Below are positions 11,357-20,402 of a stretch of DNA of 64,000 bases, piece after piece. Each line of letters begins with the position of its first letter. The stretch's first letter is position 1. This DNA is from Ursus arctos (lineage: Eukaryota > Chordata > Mammalia > Carnivora > Ursidae). Where the stretch lies: positions 57,854,444-57,918,443 of the forward strand of contig NW_026623067.1 of NCBI RefSeq assembly GCF_023065955.2, written 5' to 3'. A model generated the notes under the pieces. The model was not told the origin of the DNA and searched no databases. It saw only the letters and a list, made by a program, of their open reading frames with translations. The position numbers were made by a program, and so were the translations under genes.

Positions 11357-11902
11357 TGTATTGGTTATTTATTGCTGTGTAACAAATTACTCCAAAACTT
11401 AGCTTGAAACACACATTTATTATCTTATAGTTTTTGGGCATGAGTGGTTTAGCGGGATCATTTCTGGCTCAGGGTTTCTTCTTGGTTGGCAGTCAAGCTA
11501 TTGGCCAGGCTACACTGACTGGGGCCAGAGGTTCTGCTTCCAAAAAGTGTTACTCACATGGCTGGCACTTGGTGCTGGCTGTTGGCTGGTGTGTCTCAGT
11601 TCTCCTCCACATGCCTTCTCATCCTCCAGGGCCTCTCATCTCCATTTGGCATCTTCAGCATGGCCTTTACTGGTCACAGGGCTCTGAAATAGAGGAGAGG
11701 GAGCAAGCTAATGTGGGGAGAAGGAACACCCAAGATAGAAGCTGCATTTTGTAGATTTTGTAATCTCAACTTGGAAGTTATATTCTATCACTCCTGCCAT
11801 ATTTTGTTTGTTAGAATTGACCCATTAAGTCCAGCCTACATTCTTGGGGAGGGAATTACACATATAGGTTATTGGGAGTGATCTTAAAAGTAGTCTACCA
11901 CA
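11357..11902 (-). mobile_element. MaLR (MLT1-like) solo LTR nested in the hAT element
   Basis: Starts TGTATTGGTTATTTATTGCT followed by GTGTAACAAATTACTCC, the reverse complement of the conserved MLT1 3' end. Inside is 'cagttctcctccacatgcct' as in antisense MaLR LTRs, and it ends CTACCACA. Solo LTRs of this nonautonomous ERVL-related family are common in mammals. The 106-codon frame at 11434-11754 is LTR sequence, not a gene. Confidence 0.75.
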
Positions 11903-12204
11903 AATCAATTTTAATTACCCCAATATACCTAAAGTATTATTTATAGTATTATTATATAACCAATATTAAAATTATTAATGAGATATGTTATATTCTTTTT
12001 TTATACTAAGTTTTCAAAATCTAATATTTTATACTTAAACTACATCTCAATTGGACAAGCCACATTCCAAGCACCAGTAGCCACATGTGGCTCATGGCTA
12101 TGACAGCAGGGCACATATCTAGGTGCTCTGCAGCCCCCTAAAGACCCAGAGACTCTAACTAAGGGGAGCCTCTTCACGAGGAACTGAAAAATTTAAGTGA
12201 TTTA

Positions 12205-12330
12205 TCAGATCTGTATCAAGTGTTTACCACGTTCCAGGCATGGTGCTAAATATGGGGACCCCATATCAGTAAATCATCGTGCCTGCCCTAAAGGAACTCA
12301 GCCAAATAAGAAGTTAAATTCTAAATACAG
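12205..12330 (-). mobile_element. L2 3'-end-like fragment
   Basis: 'caagtgtttaccacgttcca', 'ggcatggtgctaaatatggg' and 'ctgccctaaaggaactcag' match the reverse complement of the LINE-2 3' tail ('...tggcacatagtaggcgctca' family). It is short and diverged. Confidence 0.55.
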
Positions 12331-13316
12331 ATCAACCATTCTGGGTCCACCTCAGGGAACTCTAACCTGTGATGGGTCCTAGAAGGAAGCAGAACGCAGT
12401 CTCTCCCCATTTCTTGGGAAGGAGGATGACCCAGAGTCTTTTTGGCTCAGCTAAAACCTCCGACAATGACCGTATCCTTCAAGCTGGAGCCCATATGTTG
12501 GCCCGCAATCTGATTTGCCTTGGACATGGAGCAAATTAAATATTTGTTTAACTCAGAACGTTGTACTTTCCACTATTCTCCATAAGCAACACCTGTAGGG
12601 GAAGGGAGATATAGGGAGTACCCTAGCTATTTCAGGTTTCTTGGGTGCTGTGGAGGTACGTGTCATAGTTGCACCAAGCTTCATATCTGCGGCTAAATTT
12701 ATATGGGAAAAAAGTCCTTAATGATCTTACCAGCTATGAATGGATTTAGCAAACAGGGAGCATTATTTTTAGTCTCTTCTCTGTCCTAACTCTGATAATG
12801 CAAATTTCTTTGCTTTTGCAGAATGTACATATGTATTTGACTTGAATATTTTCTCAGTTTATGTTCTGAAGAGTATTTGTGTTGTTATAAGCATAATTCT
12901 GTGCAGTCAAGACCTACCAGAGGAGCTTCCCATCTCCCAAATTAGCACTTAAATGCTATTTATTAATGGTGATATACCTGGCAGTCCAGTTAAAGAAGTC
13001 TGGGTTTCATTTGGGGGAAATGTAATATACTTTTCATTAGCAGAGGGGGAAAGCAGTTTTCTGAGTGGTTTTTCTACCAATGTAAAAAGTAGTCATTTAT
13101 TTTCAAGTTAGAGGAAAATCCATGCCTGTCTCAATGGGAAGAAATCAGTTTCATTCAGATGGTGTCTGGGAAAATGGTCTTGAATATCTTCTTTCCTTAT
13201 TTCTTGTCTTCATAAAAATATCGTTTAGAGAAAAAAACTGTGAAGACAGTTTCAAGTAAAGGACTACACATAAAATATGCCTTTCTTACACATAAAATTC
13301 ATTTCCAAGTTTTTAT
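12331..13316. other. Unassigned sequence
   Basis: No gene or repeat recognised; ordinary AT-leaning intergenic composition. Confidence 0.5.
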
Positions 13317-13348
13317 CATATATATATATGTACATATATATATACACA

Positions 13349-13385
<37 letters not shown>
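13317..13385. repeat. (TA)n microsatellite with embedded TGTACA units
   Basis: A nearly pure alternating TA tract with two ATGTACATATAT blocks, suggesting internal duplication. A 72-codon frame through it (rich in Tyr/Ile) is an artefact of the repeat. Confidence 0.95.
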
Positions 13386-13713
13386 TGTTTCATCAAGGTT
13401 ATAGTAGCTGTATCTTTAAAAATCAAATGTCTTTGTTCCACAGTGTGGATACACACACATACACACCTGATGACACATCTCATTTCTGTGCCTAATTATG
13501 TCATGATTTTAGTTGAGCTGCCATAGGCTAAGGCTCAACCATTCAACCTGGAAAAACATTCAGGCGGTCTGGAACATAGAAAAACCCCTAAAGCTGTTCA
13601 GTTGGAATTCGAAGGGTGAGAGTAAAGCTTCTGTTCTGTGTAAATCTGTCCAAATTTAGTGTTTTACAGTATCAGGCACTACTCTAGGAGCCAAGAACTG
13701 ACTGGGCCTAAAG
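13386..13713. other. Unassigned sequence
   Basis: Nothing recognised apart from a short ACACACACATACACACC stretch near 13450. Confidence 0.5.
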
Positions 13714-13734
13714 CCCCCCCCCCCCCCCCCCCCC
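13714..13734. repeat. Poly-C run (21 nt)
   Basis: An uninterrupted C tract of about 21 nt flanked by AAG and GCAAGAAG. It is the longest of several C homopolymers here (others at 45506-45519 and 46458-46471) and may be length-polymorphic or miscalled. Confidence 0.9.
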
Positions 13735-14349
13735 GCAAGAAGACAAACCCCATACCCTGAAGTCAGCTTACATTAGAGAAATAAATGAATTTTAAACATT
13801 CCACTGTAAATACAATGTATGCACACCATTTTTTTTTCCACAGGCAGAGTAGCTTCATCTAAAAGCACAGTGTGCTCCTGTTTTGGAGATTCTAAATAAA
13901 AGAAAATAGCATTTTAATTGGCCTATGGGAAGGCTGGCATGCTCAAGCAGAGCATATGTGATGGGGTCTACGACTATTTTTGCTGAGTTTTAGAATACAA
14001 ATTTAAGCCCACAGTATACACTCCAGCAAATATATATGCATCTATCTATTCACAGAGTGATAGAGACAGCACGCAAGCTTATAACGTGCAGAGGGACAGT
14101 GGCAAAAATATCTCTATTTTTTTTTCAATTATAGCTTTGGTTGAGATTTATCTAACATATCCCACAAAAGAAACATTTCATCGCTGTAGTAATGCAGGCA
14201 GTGTGAAGGATGGGGTGTGTGCAGCTCTTTGGAGAAAGAGCAGGACTCCTTTAGCCTTTTCCACCCGAATTTTGATTTGCTTCTTAGAAGTAGAAGCTGA
14301 GTTCATCAGCCAAAACGCTACGCTTGAGATTTGCTTTAAAACTGGAACT
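13735..14349. other. Unassigned sequence upstream of CpG island 2
   Basis: No gene or repeat recognised; T runs near 13830 and 14120. The open frame beginning at 14086 runs into the CpG island and is judged noncoding. Confidence 0.45.
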
Positions 14350-15345
14350 CACCCTATTTGGCCGGGGCAGGCGGCTGCCAGCTTGTCTCTGGGTTTCCAG
14401 TTCCCTGGAACGTTCGCGCGGCCTGTTTACCCGACCCGGTTTGGCGGGAAGCGGGGCTTCCCATCCTGGGAAAGATCTTGTATGCTGCCCTCTCTCCCAA
14501 CCCCCAGGCCAACCGCGCAGCGCGAATCCCAAGAAGCGCGCCCTCGCTGGGGGCCTGGAGCACGCTGCGCCCGGCGCCTCCCCAGCGGGAGGCGGGAGCA
14601 GGCCCTGGCTCGCCCGCTCGGCTGGAAGTGCGGTCTTGACAGTGCGCCCTTCTCACCGAGACTCGTGGGGCACAAGAGCAACTGCAGCGAGTCCCTACCC
14701 GCGCTGGGAGACCGAGACTGCGGGGCGCGGCCTCCCGCGCCGTCCTCACAGCCCTCCGGCCGCTGGTCCGCGCTGCGCTCTCTGGCCGCGGGGTCAGAAG
14801 GGGAGGGGAGCCGGTCGTACCCCGGGCTCCTGGCTGGAGGCGCTCACGCCTGGGTCTCCCCACTCAGACCTTCGAGAAAGACTTTCTTTAAAAAGTCCTA
14901 AACTGGAGGACATTCGTGAATGGCGCTGTCTGTTCTCACTGCCCAAATGGCGCGTCCACGCGGACCCCACGCCTCGTAGCACTAGCCGGCTTCCACGAGG
15001 GCCGGAGCGGTTTGGTGGCCGCCCTAGCAGCGACTTGTGGAGCAAAACAGATCCTAGTTTCAAACCCCAAAGTGAACGTATCGTAAAGCTCAAGAAGGTT
15101 AGGCTTCCGGTCCTTCACTGTCCTGCACTGCCTCCCCCTTTTCAAGCCCGGGGAGGGGCGCTAGCAGTTCTGGACTCGGAACTGTGCTGGCTAAAGTTCT
15201 CCTCCCCCACCGTCAGAGCCCGGGCCCGCACTCCCCGCCGCGGCCCACCCGCCTGGCCGCCGCCCGCCGGGCCGAACCGCCCGCCCCCCGCACCGCGCTC
15301 CGAGGGCGCCCTGGAGGCGTAGCCAACGAGTAACTCCGAAACGCC
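14350..15345. promoter_or_regulatory. CpG island 2 (orphan)
   Basis: Dense CpG for about 1 kb, beginning near GGCCGGGGCAGGCGGCTGCC and ending in a CCCGCCGGGCCG-rich stretch. Frames of 332 codons (14324-15322, +), 271 codons (14086-14901, +) and 169 codons (14354-14863, -) overlap one another. All are Arg/Pro/Gly/Ser-rich with no recognisable domain, the usual side effect of few AT-rich stop codons. The right edge carries promoter-type motifs (separate entry), so an unannotated promoter here is plausible. I see no exon I can name. Confidence 0.75.
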
Positions 15346-15420
15346 AATTGGACTCACGCGGGGCAGAAATTCAGACGTATTACGTCATTTTCACACCTCC
15401 TTTCTCGGATTGTCTCGCGT
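15341..15420. promoter_or_regulatory. Promoter-type motif cluster at edge of CpG island 2
   Basis: Within 80 bp: a palindromic CCAATTGG (15344-15351) containing CCAAT on both strands, a CRE/ATF-like TTACGTCA (15380-15387), and TCTCGCG (15413-15419), half of the TCTCGCGAGA promoter motif. Such sites often lie close to transcription starts in CpG-island promoters. The symmetrical CCAAT does not give a direction. Motif matches alone do not prove function. Confidence 0.45.
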
Positions 15421-16600
15421 ATTTTGAGCCCACCAGGGGAACGGGCCACACAGCGGCTTAAGCAAAAGTGTTACAATTATGAAGAAGGGTAGATTCGACG
15501 GAAGTTCTTATTGTCCTAAGCGTCATTTTTAGTTTCTTCGTATAATAATCTCATCTTTTGGCCAAGGTTCTGAAACTGAATATTAAATATCATAGCTTTT
15601 ATATGTTATTGAAACCAGTGTGGTGTGTTGAAGTATATGCAGTATTAAATCTCAAAACAAAACAATACCCCCAACCAAAGGCTTCTCTTTAGGGCAGCCT
15701 GATGAAGCAGCCGGAGAGAGAAAAGGGAGGATTTTGGAATCAACACGAGGGAGGCGGAAGGTCTCCCTTGCTGTCATCAGAATATTAAACACACCCACTT
15801 CTAGAACAAATAAATAAAGCATTGATTGCCTCTAAACCTGAGGCCTTGCCTGAAAAAAAAATGTGATGGCAGTCTGCAAATTCAGAGTTTCACCCATTTC
15901 TATGCAAGGAAACGGCTCAGTACTTTGCAACCCAGGCTTTTAAATTTCCTGACTTGGGGGGGGGGGAGCACTGTGGGAGGTGGGATAGGTCATCCTTACA
16001 TGGCAAAGAAACACAATACCTTTCCTCATTTAGAATCTTCCCCAACTATTCTCTGGCTAAGGAAATTATCAGAAACCTACAATTACAAAAATTTAGAAGT
16101 CTACCTACAGTTTTAAACTGTATTTTGTATTTAATCCTCAACAGGCTGAGGGTATTTTAATAAAAAAATGAGAATAGATATTCAGCAAATAGCATTCTTT
16201 CTCTATTTGTTAGCAACGTTGCTCTTATAGGATTTTTCCAAAACCATAGGGGTGGAAGGAAATAGAGAAAGATGTGAGCAAGTGTGCATTTTGCTTGGGT
16301 CTGAAACTTTCTGATCTGAAATCTTTGTCTCCATCGCAGTCATGTCTAGAGTCAAAGCTGGCTGTGCTTGGCTTACTAACCTGGGTTTCTGCTGTATGGA
16401 CTCAGAACCACGAGTGAGCTTAACTGATCCCTGTAGGGTGGGTGCTAGGTCTAACGTCCCTGTGGAGAACCCAGGTGGCCACAGCCAGCCAGTGGGAAGT
16501 CCAGAGATCACCCCAGCCACTTCCCTCAGTCACAGGCCTAACCCGGAAAACATTTAACCTTGAGCTTTATTTCAAACACACAGTTTTCAAAAGCCAGGTC
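15421..16600. other. Unassigned sequence between CpG islands 2 and 3
   Basis: No gene recognised. It contains an 11-nt G run at 15956-15966. Frames at 15826-16116 and 16342-16557 (+) and 16203-16520 (-) are short and overlapping. Confidence 0.45.
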
Positions 16601-16609
16601 GTCTCCTCT

Positions 16610-18200
16610 AGACCAGCAGGCCCCAGCGCGTGTCCGCTGCTGCGTGGGGAGGGCCCGGCAGCTGGTAGATCCGTCTGGGCCACAGCTGCAGGGTCGGGAG
16701 CTCCTCTCAGACTCGGCTTCTTTCAGAAAACTCTTTTCTTGTCGGATGTGGTTTCCCTTTAATTAATCACTCATGCCCGCGTGTCCGCCGCGCAGCTTCC
16801 CCACTTGTCCTCCAGTCCCGCATATGATCCGTATTTGGAATCCGGAGCACAGGCTGAGCAACTGGGAGCAGCGTGGGTGTAGACTCCACAAGCGGCAGGG
16901 CTGCCAGCTGCCCCAAGAGACCCCAGTTCGTGGTACTCTATAAGACAGGCTTTCTGGAAGACCCACACCAGGTTCCCGGACTTTTAGCCCGTTGGCCACG
17001 CAGTTCCAAGCTTCGGCCTGGGTGGTCCAGGTGTTCCGGGTGGTCTAGAAGACCATATTTCCTTCAGGTTCTGTCCTGTCTCCACCTCCAACTCTCCCCC
17101 CCACCCCCGCCCCCGCCTTAGGAGCTGGCATCCCGCTGGCAGGAACCACCTTTTGCCCCCCAGTACCCATCCCACTCCTTCAAGGATCCCTCCAGGCCTG
17201 GCTTGGCCTTCTCTGGTACTGTGGCTTACTGGACTTCGCAAGAGAAACTGACCAAGCTTCTAGAAAGTTCGGCTCCTGGAGTTTGTTGGCGGAGGCCTGT
17301 GCAGTCTCCTCTTCGGAAAGCCCCTGCCCCAAACCCCAACAACAAGGTAGTCTCAGGACTGTGAGCCCTGATGCAACGGGTAGACATTCAGTCCGTTTCC
17401 CTCATTGCATTTCATTCTGTTACTTCCAAGCCACAAAGGGAGGCCTCCTAAACACGGGGGTCAGCTTTAAGGGCGCAGTGGGTTGTGGCAAGGACCACCC
17501 CAGGCCTCGGGTGTCTCCAAATGTGGCTCTTGCCGCCCCATGCCAAGCAAAGTGGGATGGGATATTCCCGTTTGTGAGCGGTGGTGGGTCTCAAGAGACC
17601 GCGTGGGGCTCGGTGTGCAAACTTAGTAGAGTAACGACCGGGGTGCTGCTGCATCGATGCCTCAGGCATCTGGGGCGCCAAGTTCGGGCGCCAAGTTCTA
17701 CCAACCAGCGGCAGGGCGCTGGGCGCGGGCTTCAGCTGCCCCCATCCCGCCGCGGGCCTCCGGGCTGCAGCAGGCTTCCGAGGCCGCGGGTGCTGCGGTT
17801 GCGGGGGAGACAAGCCGCCTCTTCCCCGAGCGCCGGGAGGGCTGAGTGCGACAGCGGAGCCCCGCGCGTGGACTCCGCCCGGCCGGTCGCCTGCCCACCC
17901 GCGGCCCGGCTGGGCCGCGTTCCCAGCAGCCGGGAGCGCTTCCCCGCTCGGTCACGGATCCAGGCCGCTGGTCCAGCTGTCAAAACAGGGGGTGTCTCTT
18001 TCATTCTGGCTCACAAAGTCCCAAAGGGGAACAGGGGGCCTTAATGCTTGTGTTTGGACACAAGCAATTATCCCTAATTATTCTTTTTCTTTTGAGCCTG
18101 CCCGTCCCGCCGGCGAGCTCGCCGCGGAACGGGCCCCGTAATCCTCCCCGGTCGGCGGATCGCAGTGGGTTCTGTGCGGCCCGAAGCTCGGGCGCTTTCA
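16610..18200. promoter_or_regulatory. CpG island 3 (broad, two-part, orphan)
   Basis: CpG-rich patches at about 16610-16700 and 17640-18010, and again at 18100-18200, are joined by moderately GC-rich DNA. The 253-codon (+, 17283-18044) and 121-codon (-, 17448-17813) frames overlap and lack motifs. Broad multi-part islands beside conserved AT-rich blocks are typical of developmental regulator loci, but no homeobox, T-box, forkhead or zinc-finger coding sequence is visible. Confidence 0.65.
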
Positions 18201-18370
18201 TGTCACTGCGGGTTTAGAGCTGATTCAAACTCATTGCGATGGGGGAATTAACCCCAGGGCCCGGGCTTTCAGGGGCCTCTGATAAGAGATTATACGTGTT
18301 GATGGCAAGCTTTTCTTGGCAAAATGTTTTCAAAGGGCTTGGAGTTGTTAAATCAAAGCGCCATTGAATT
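18040..18370. promoter_or_regulatory. Candidate enhancer: clustered homeodomain, GATA and TCF/LEF-like sites
   Basis: Directly visible: AATTA (18066-18070) and TAATTA (18075-18080); a symmetrical GGGGGAATTAACCCC (18241-18255); GATAAG (18281-18286); TTCAAAGG (18329-18336) and ATCAAAG (18352-18358), both TCF/LEF-like; and CCATTG (18361-18366), SOX-like. The block abuts CpG island 3 and looks unlike the repeats around it. The enhancer role is an inference from motif clustering and position; conservation could not be tested here. Confidence 0.35.
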
Positions 18371-19680
18371 GCTCCGGACCGCCCCCTCCTCCTCCCCCTG
18401 CCCTTCCCCCTCTCCATCTCTTTTCCCTTCATCCCTCCGCCCTCCTACGCCGCCCCGGACTGCCCACGGTGAGTGGCCCAGCCCTCCCGGAGTTGCAAGA
18501 CACTTTCCTTAGTAAGATTTTCCCTCCGTGCCTCACCATGTGAGGATTGTTTTTGTAGGTGCTCCTGCTGCTGGGCACGTTGGTACCCCCTTCCCTATCC
18601 TCTCCCTCCCCCAGCCCCCACACTTGCTCTGGTAAAGAAAACACATCCCAGATGAAAGACTTTTTTTTTTCCTTTCTTTTTTCTTTTTTTTCAAACGTAC
18701 ATGTGTTTTGTAGAAAACGGACGTGACAGGGTGGGATAACGAGGAGTAAAGGAAGGGTGGTTTTCTTGCCTCCCCCCACCCCAAAGGTCAGCGCAGTCAG
18801 AGGGGTAGCCGTGGGGTTAAACAGTGTTTGGGCAGAGTTCAGATGTCCCGTGAATCTCACGGTCCTGCCCTGGGGGCGATCTGGGGCTGCCCAAAGGAAG
18901 AAAGCAAGTGTTGGGAGGACTGTGTGGATGTAAATTCTGCACTGTGGAAAGTCTCTTTATTCAGAGAATAGGGCCCAATTATAAATTACAAAGGCTTATT
19001 GGGTATTCTGAGGGGCCCTCCTAGGGTGCAGTGGGGAATGCAAAACTTAGGTAGGGACTGTAAAAGTCCTATAGGAGCTAGATAGACATCTCCCCTTGAA
19101 AAAAATAAGATATTAAAAAAAAACAAGTGCCAGATAAGAAAGCTGTCTTCTCTGTCCTCTCCTTCCCACCTCCAATCTGTTCCATATTCCACACTCTATT
19201 GGTCACTTTCCACAGCTAGACTTCTTGGCCATCACCATCTTCATCCCCGCCTCATCCACCGCCCCTCCCAAACGCCCAGGGACTGGAACCTTGCCTTCCA
19301 CCATGCCTGGTGTCAGAAACCAGGAACCCGGGGAACAGGACCCTATTCTTTATACCTTGGCCAGTGGCTGGGGCCCTGCTGGGAATAAGCTGGTTACTGG
19401 GAGAGCTGACTGCCTGACTCTATCCACACCCCACACTGGATTGGACCCCATGGCATACCAGCTGCTGTCTAAAGTTCACTAGAATTCTGCATTGCATCAA
19501 GCCTCTAGGCTAATAGCTCCCCACCCTTGCCCCCCCTTCCTGTTTACTTTTCCTTCCCACTCTAGCTTTGCTAAGACCCTGTGCAGAAGCCTGCACATGA
19601 GTCTGCCCAAGTTATAACAAACCTTGGTGCCAAGTTGGCACCCATTTAGTCTGCTGCCTTCCTGAAGGATAAACTGGTCC
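18371..19680. other. Unassigned sequence with pyrimidine-rich tract
   Basis: A C/T-rich stretch at about 18380-18450 and a T-rich run at 18661-18692 are the only notable items. The 143-codon minus frame (18429-18860) spans the A/G-rich complement of these tracts and is not credible as a gene. Confidence 0.5.
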
Positions 19681-19925
19681 CTTGATTTGTTTTTCTTTTT
19701 TTTTTTTTTTTTAAGATTTTATTTATTTATTTGACAGAGAGAGACAGCCAGCGCGAGAGGGAACACAAGCAGGGGGAGTGGGAGAGGAAGAAGCAGGCTC
19801 TTAGTGGAGAAGCCTGATGTGGGGCTCGAACCCAGAACGCTGGGATCACGCCCTGAGCCGAAGGCAGATGCTTAACCGCTGCGCTACCCAGGCTACCCAG
19901 GCTCCCCCCCTTGATTTGTTTTTCT
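19681..19925 (-). mobile_element. Can-SINE, young type, with head duplication and target-site duplication
   Basis: The body is about 19697-19910. The minus strand ends with AAATAAATAAATAAAATCTT and a long A tail. At the head, CTACCCAGG is duplicated in tandem (about 19885-19900), a small slippage at the 5' junction. TTGATTTGTTTTTCT flanks it at 19682-19696 and 19911-19925. Confidence 0.95.
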
Positions 19926-20259
19926 GCTTCTTTCACAGTTAATGAGCTATGGGCCCTGTAGGATGCAAAATTCAGTTATGACTTTTTGATTACACTGCCA
20001 TAGAATCTTTGGCCCTGTCTCTCTAGTAGCTGGCTAATCTGTAGCTAGCTTTGTCTGGTTTTTTGGTTTTGTGTTTTTTTTTTTTTAAGCTTATATTGTC
20101 TATCTAAGGTACACATGGTTTTTGTCATCTTAATCTACTTTATTGCTTTTTTTTTTTAATTTTTGATTCTGCTGAGACTCACTCATACCTCCCCTTTTCA
20201 CTCTGTTGTCTAGTTTTGGTATTAGTTATACTAAATACATTCTATTCCAATCCACAATT
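19926..20259. other. Unassigned AT-rich sequence
   Basis: T-rich stretches near 20070 and 20150; no gene or named repeat recognised. Confidence 0.45.
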
Positions 20260-20402
20260 ATTTATTGAGTGCGGGTGCCTGGCCGGCTCAATTGGTAGAG
20301 CATGTGATTCTTGATCTTGGGGTTGTGAGTTTCAGACCTATGTTGGGTGTAGAGGTTATTTACAAAAAATAATACTTTAAAAAATATAGATTTATTGAGT
20401 GC
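20260..20402 (+). mobile_element. Old short Can-SINE (tRNA-like head only) with target-site duplication
   Basis: The body (20273-20389) is about 117 bp: GGGTGCCTGGCCGGCTCAAT, TTGGTAGAGCATGTGATTCT and GGGGTTGTGAGTTTC, which correspond to tRNA A- and B-box regions, then GTTGGGTGTAGAG and an A-rich tail. The 13-bp duplication ATTTATTGAGTGC at 20260-20272 and 20390-20402 is exact. The target is the 3' tip of an antisense L2, so the SINE is younger than that L2. Confidence 0.93.

Larger units (their letters stand above)
11049..12111 (+). mobile_element. hAT-type nonautonomous DNA transposon, split by two later insertions
   Basis: The left end (11049-11116) starts CAGTGTTGTCCAA and continues 'aatacaatgtgaaccacac'. 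The middle (about 11321-11356) reads 'gtaaaaagtaaaagctgaaa'. The right end (about 11903-12111) has 'attaatgagatatgttatat' and ends 'gtagccacatgtggctcatg...gacagcaggg'. These three blocks lie in the order expected of one MER/Charlie-like element with complementary ends. They are separated by a Can-SINE and a MaLR LTR. I recall the family as an ancient mammalian hAT repeat but cannot fix its exact name. Confidence 0.75.

Noticed and set aside
14324..15322. 332-codon open frame on the plus strand in CpG island 2
   Set aside because: It overlaps long frames in other phases and on the minus strand, is Arg/Pro/Gly/Ser-rich and has no domain. High GC content removes stop codons by chance.
17283..18044. 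253-codon plus frame in CpG island 3
   Set aside because: No domain, overlapped by minus-strand frames; it reads through heterogeneous sequence including the enhancer-like border.
20273..20389. tRNA gene, from A- and B-box-like text
   Set aside because: It is the tRNA-derived head of an old Can-SINE with an A-rich tail and target-site duplication; there is no cloverleaf to support a tRNA.
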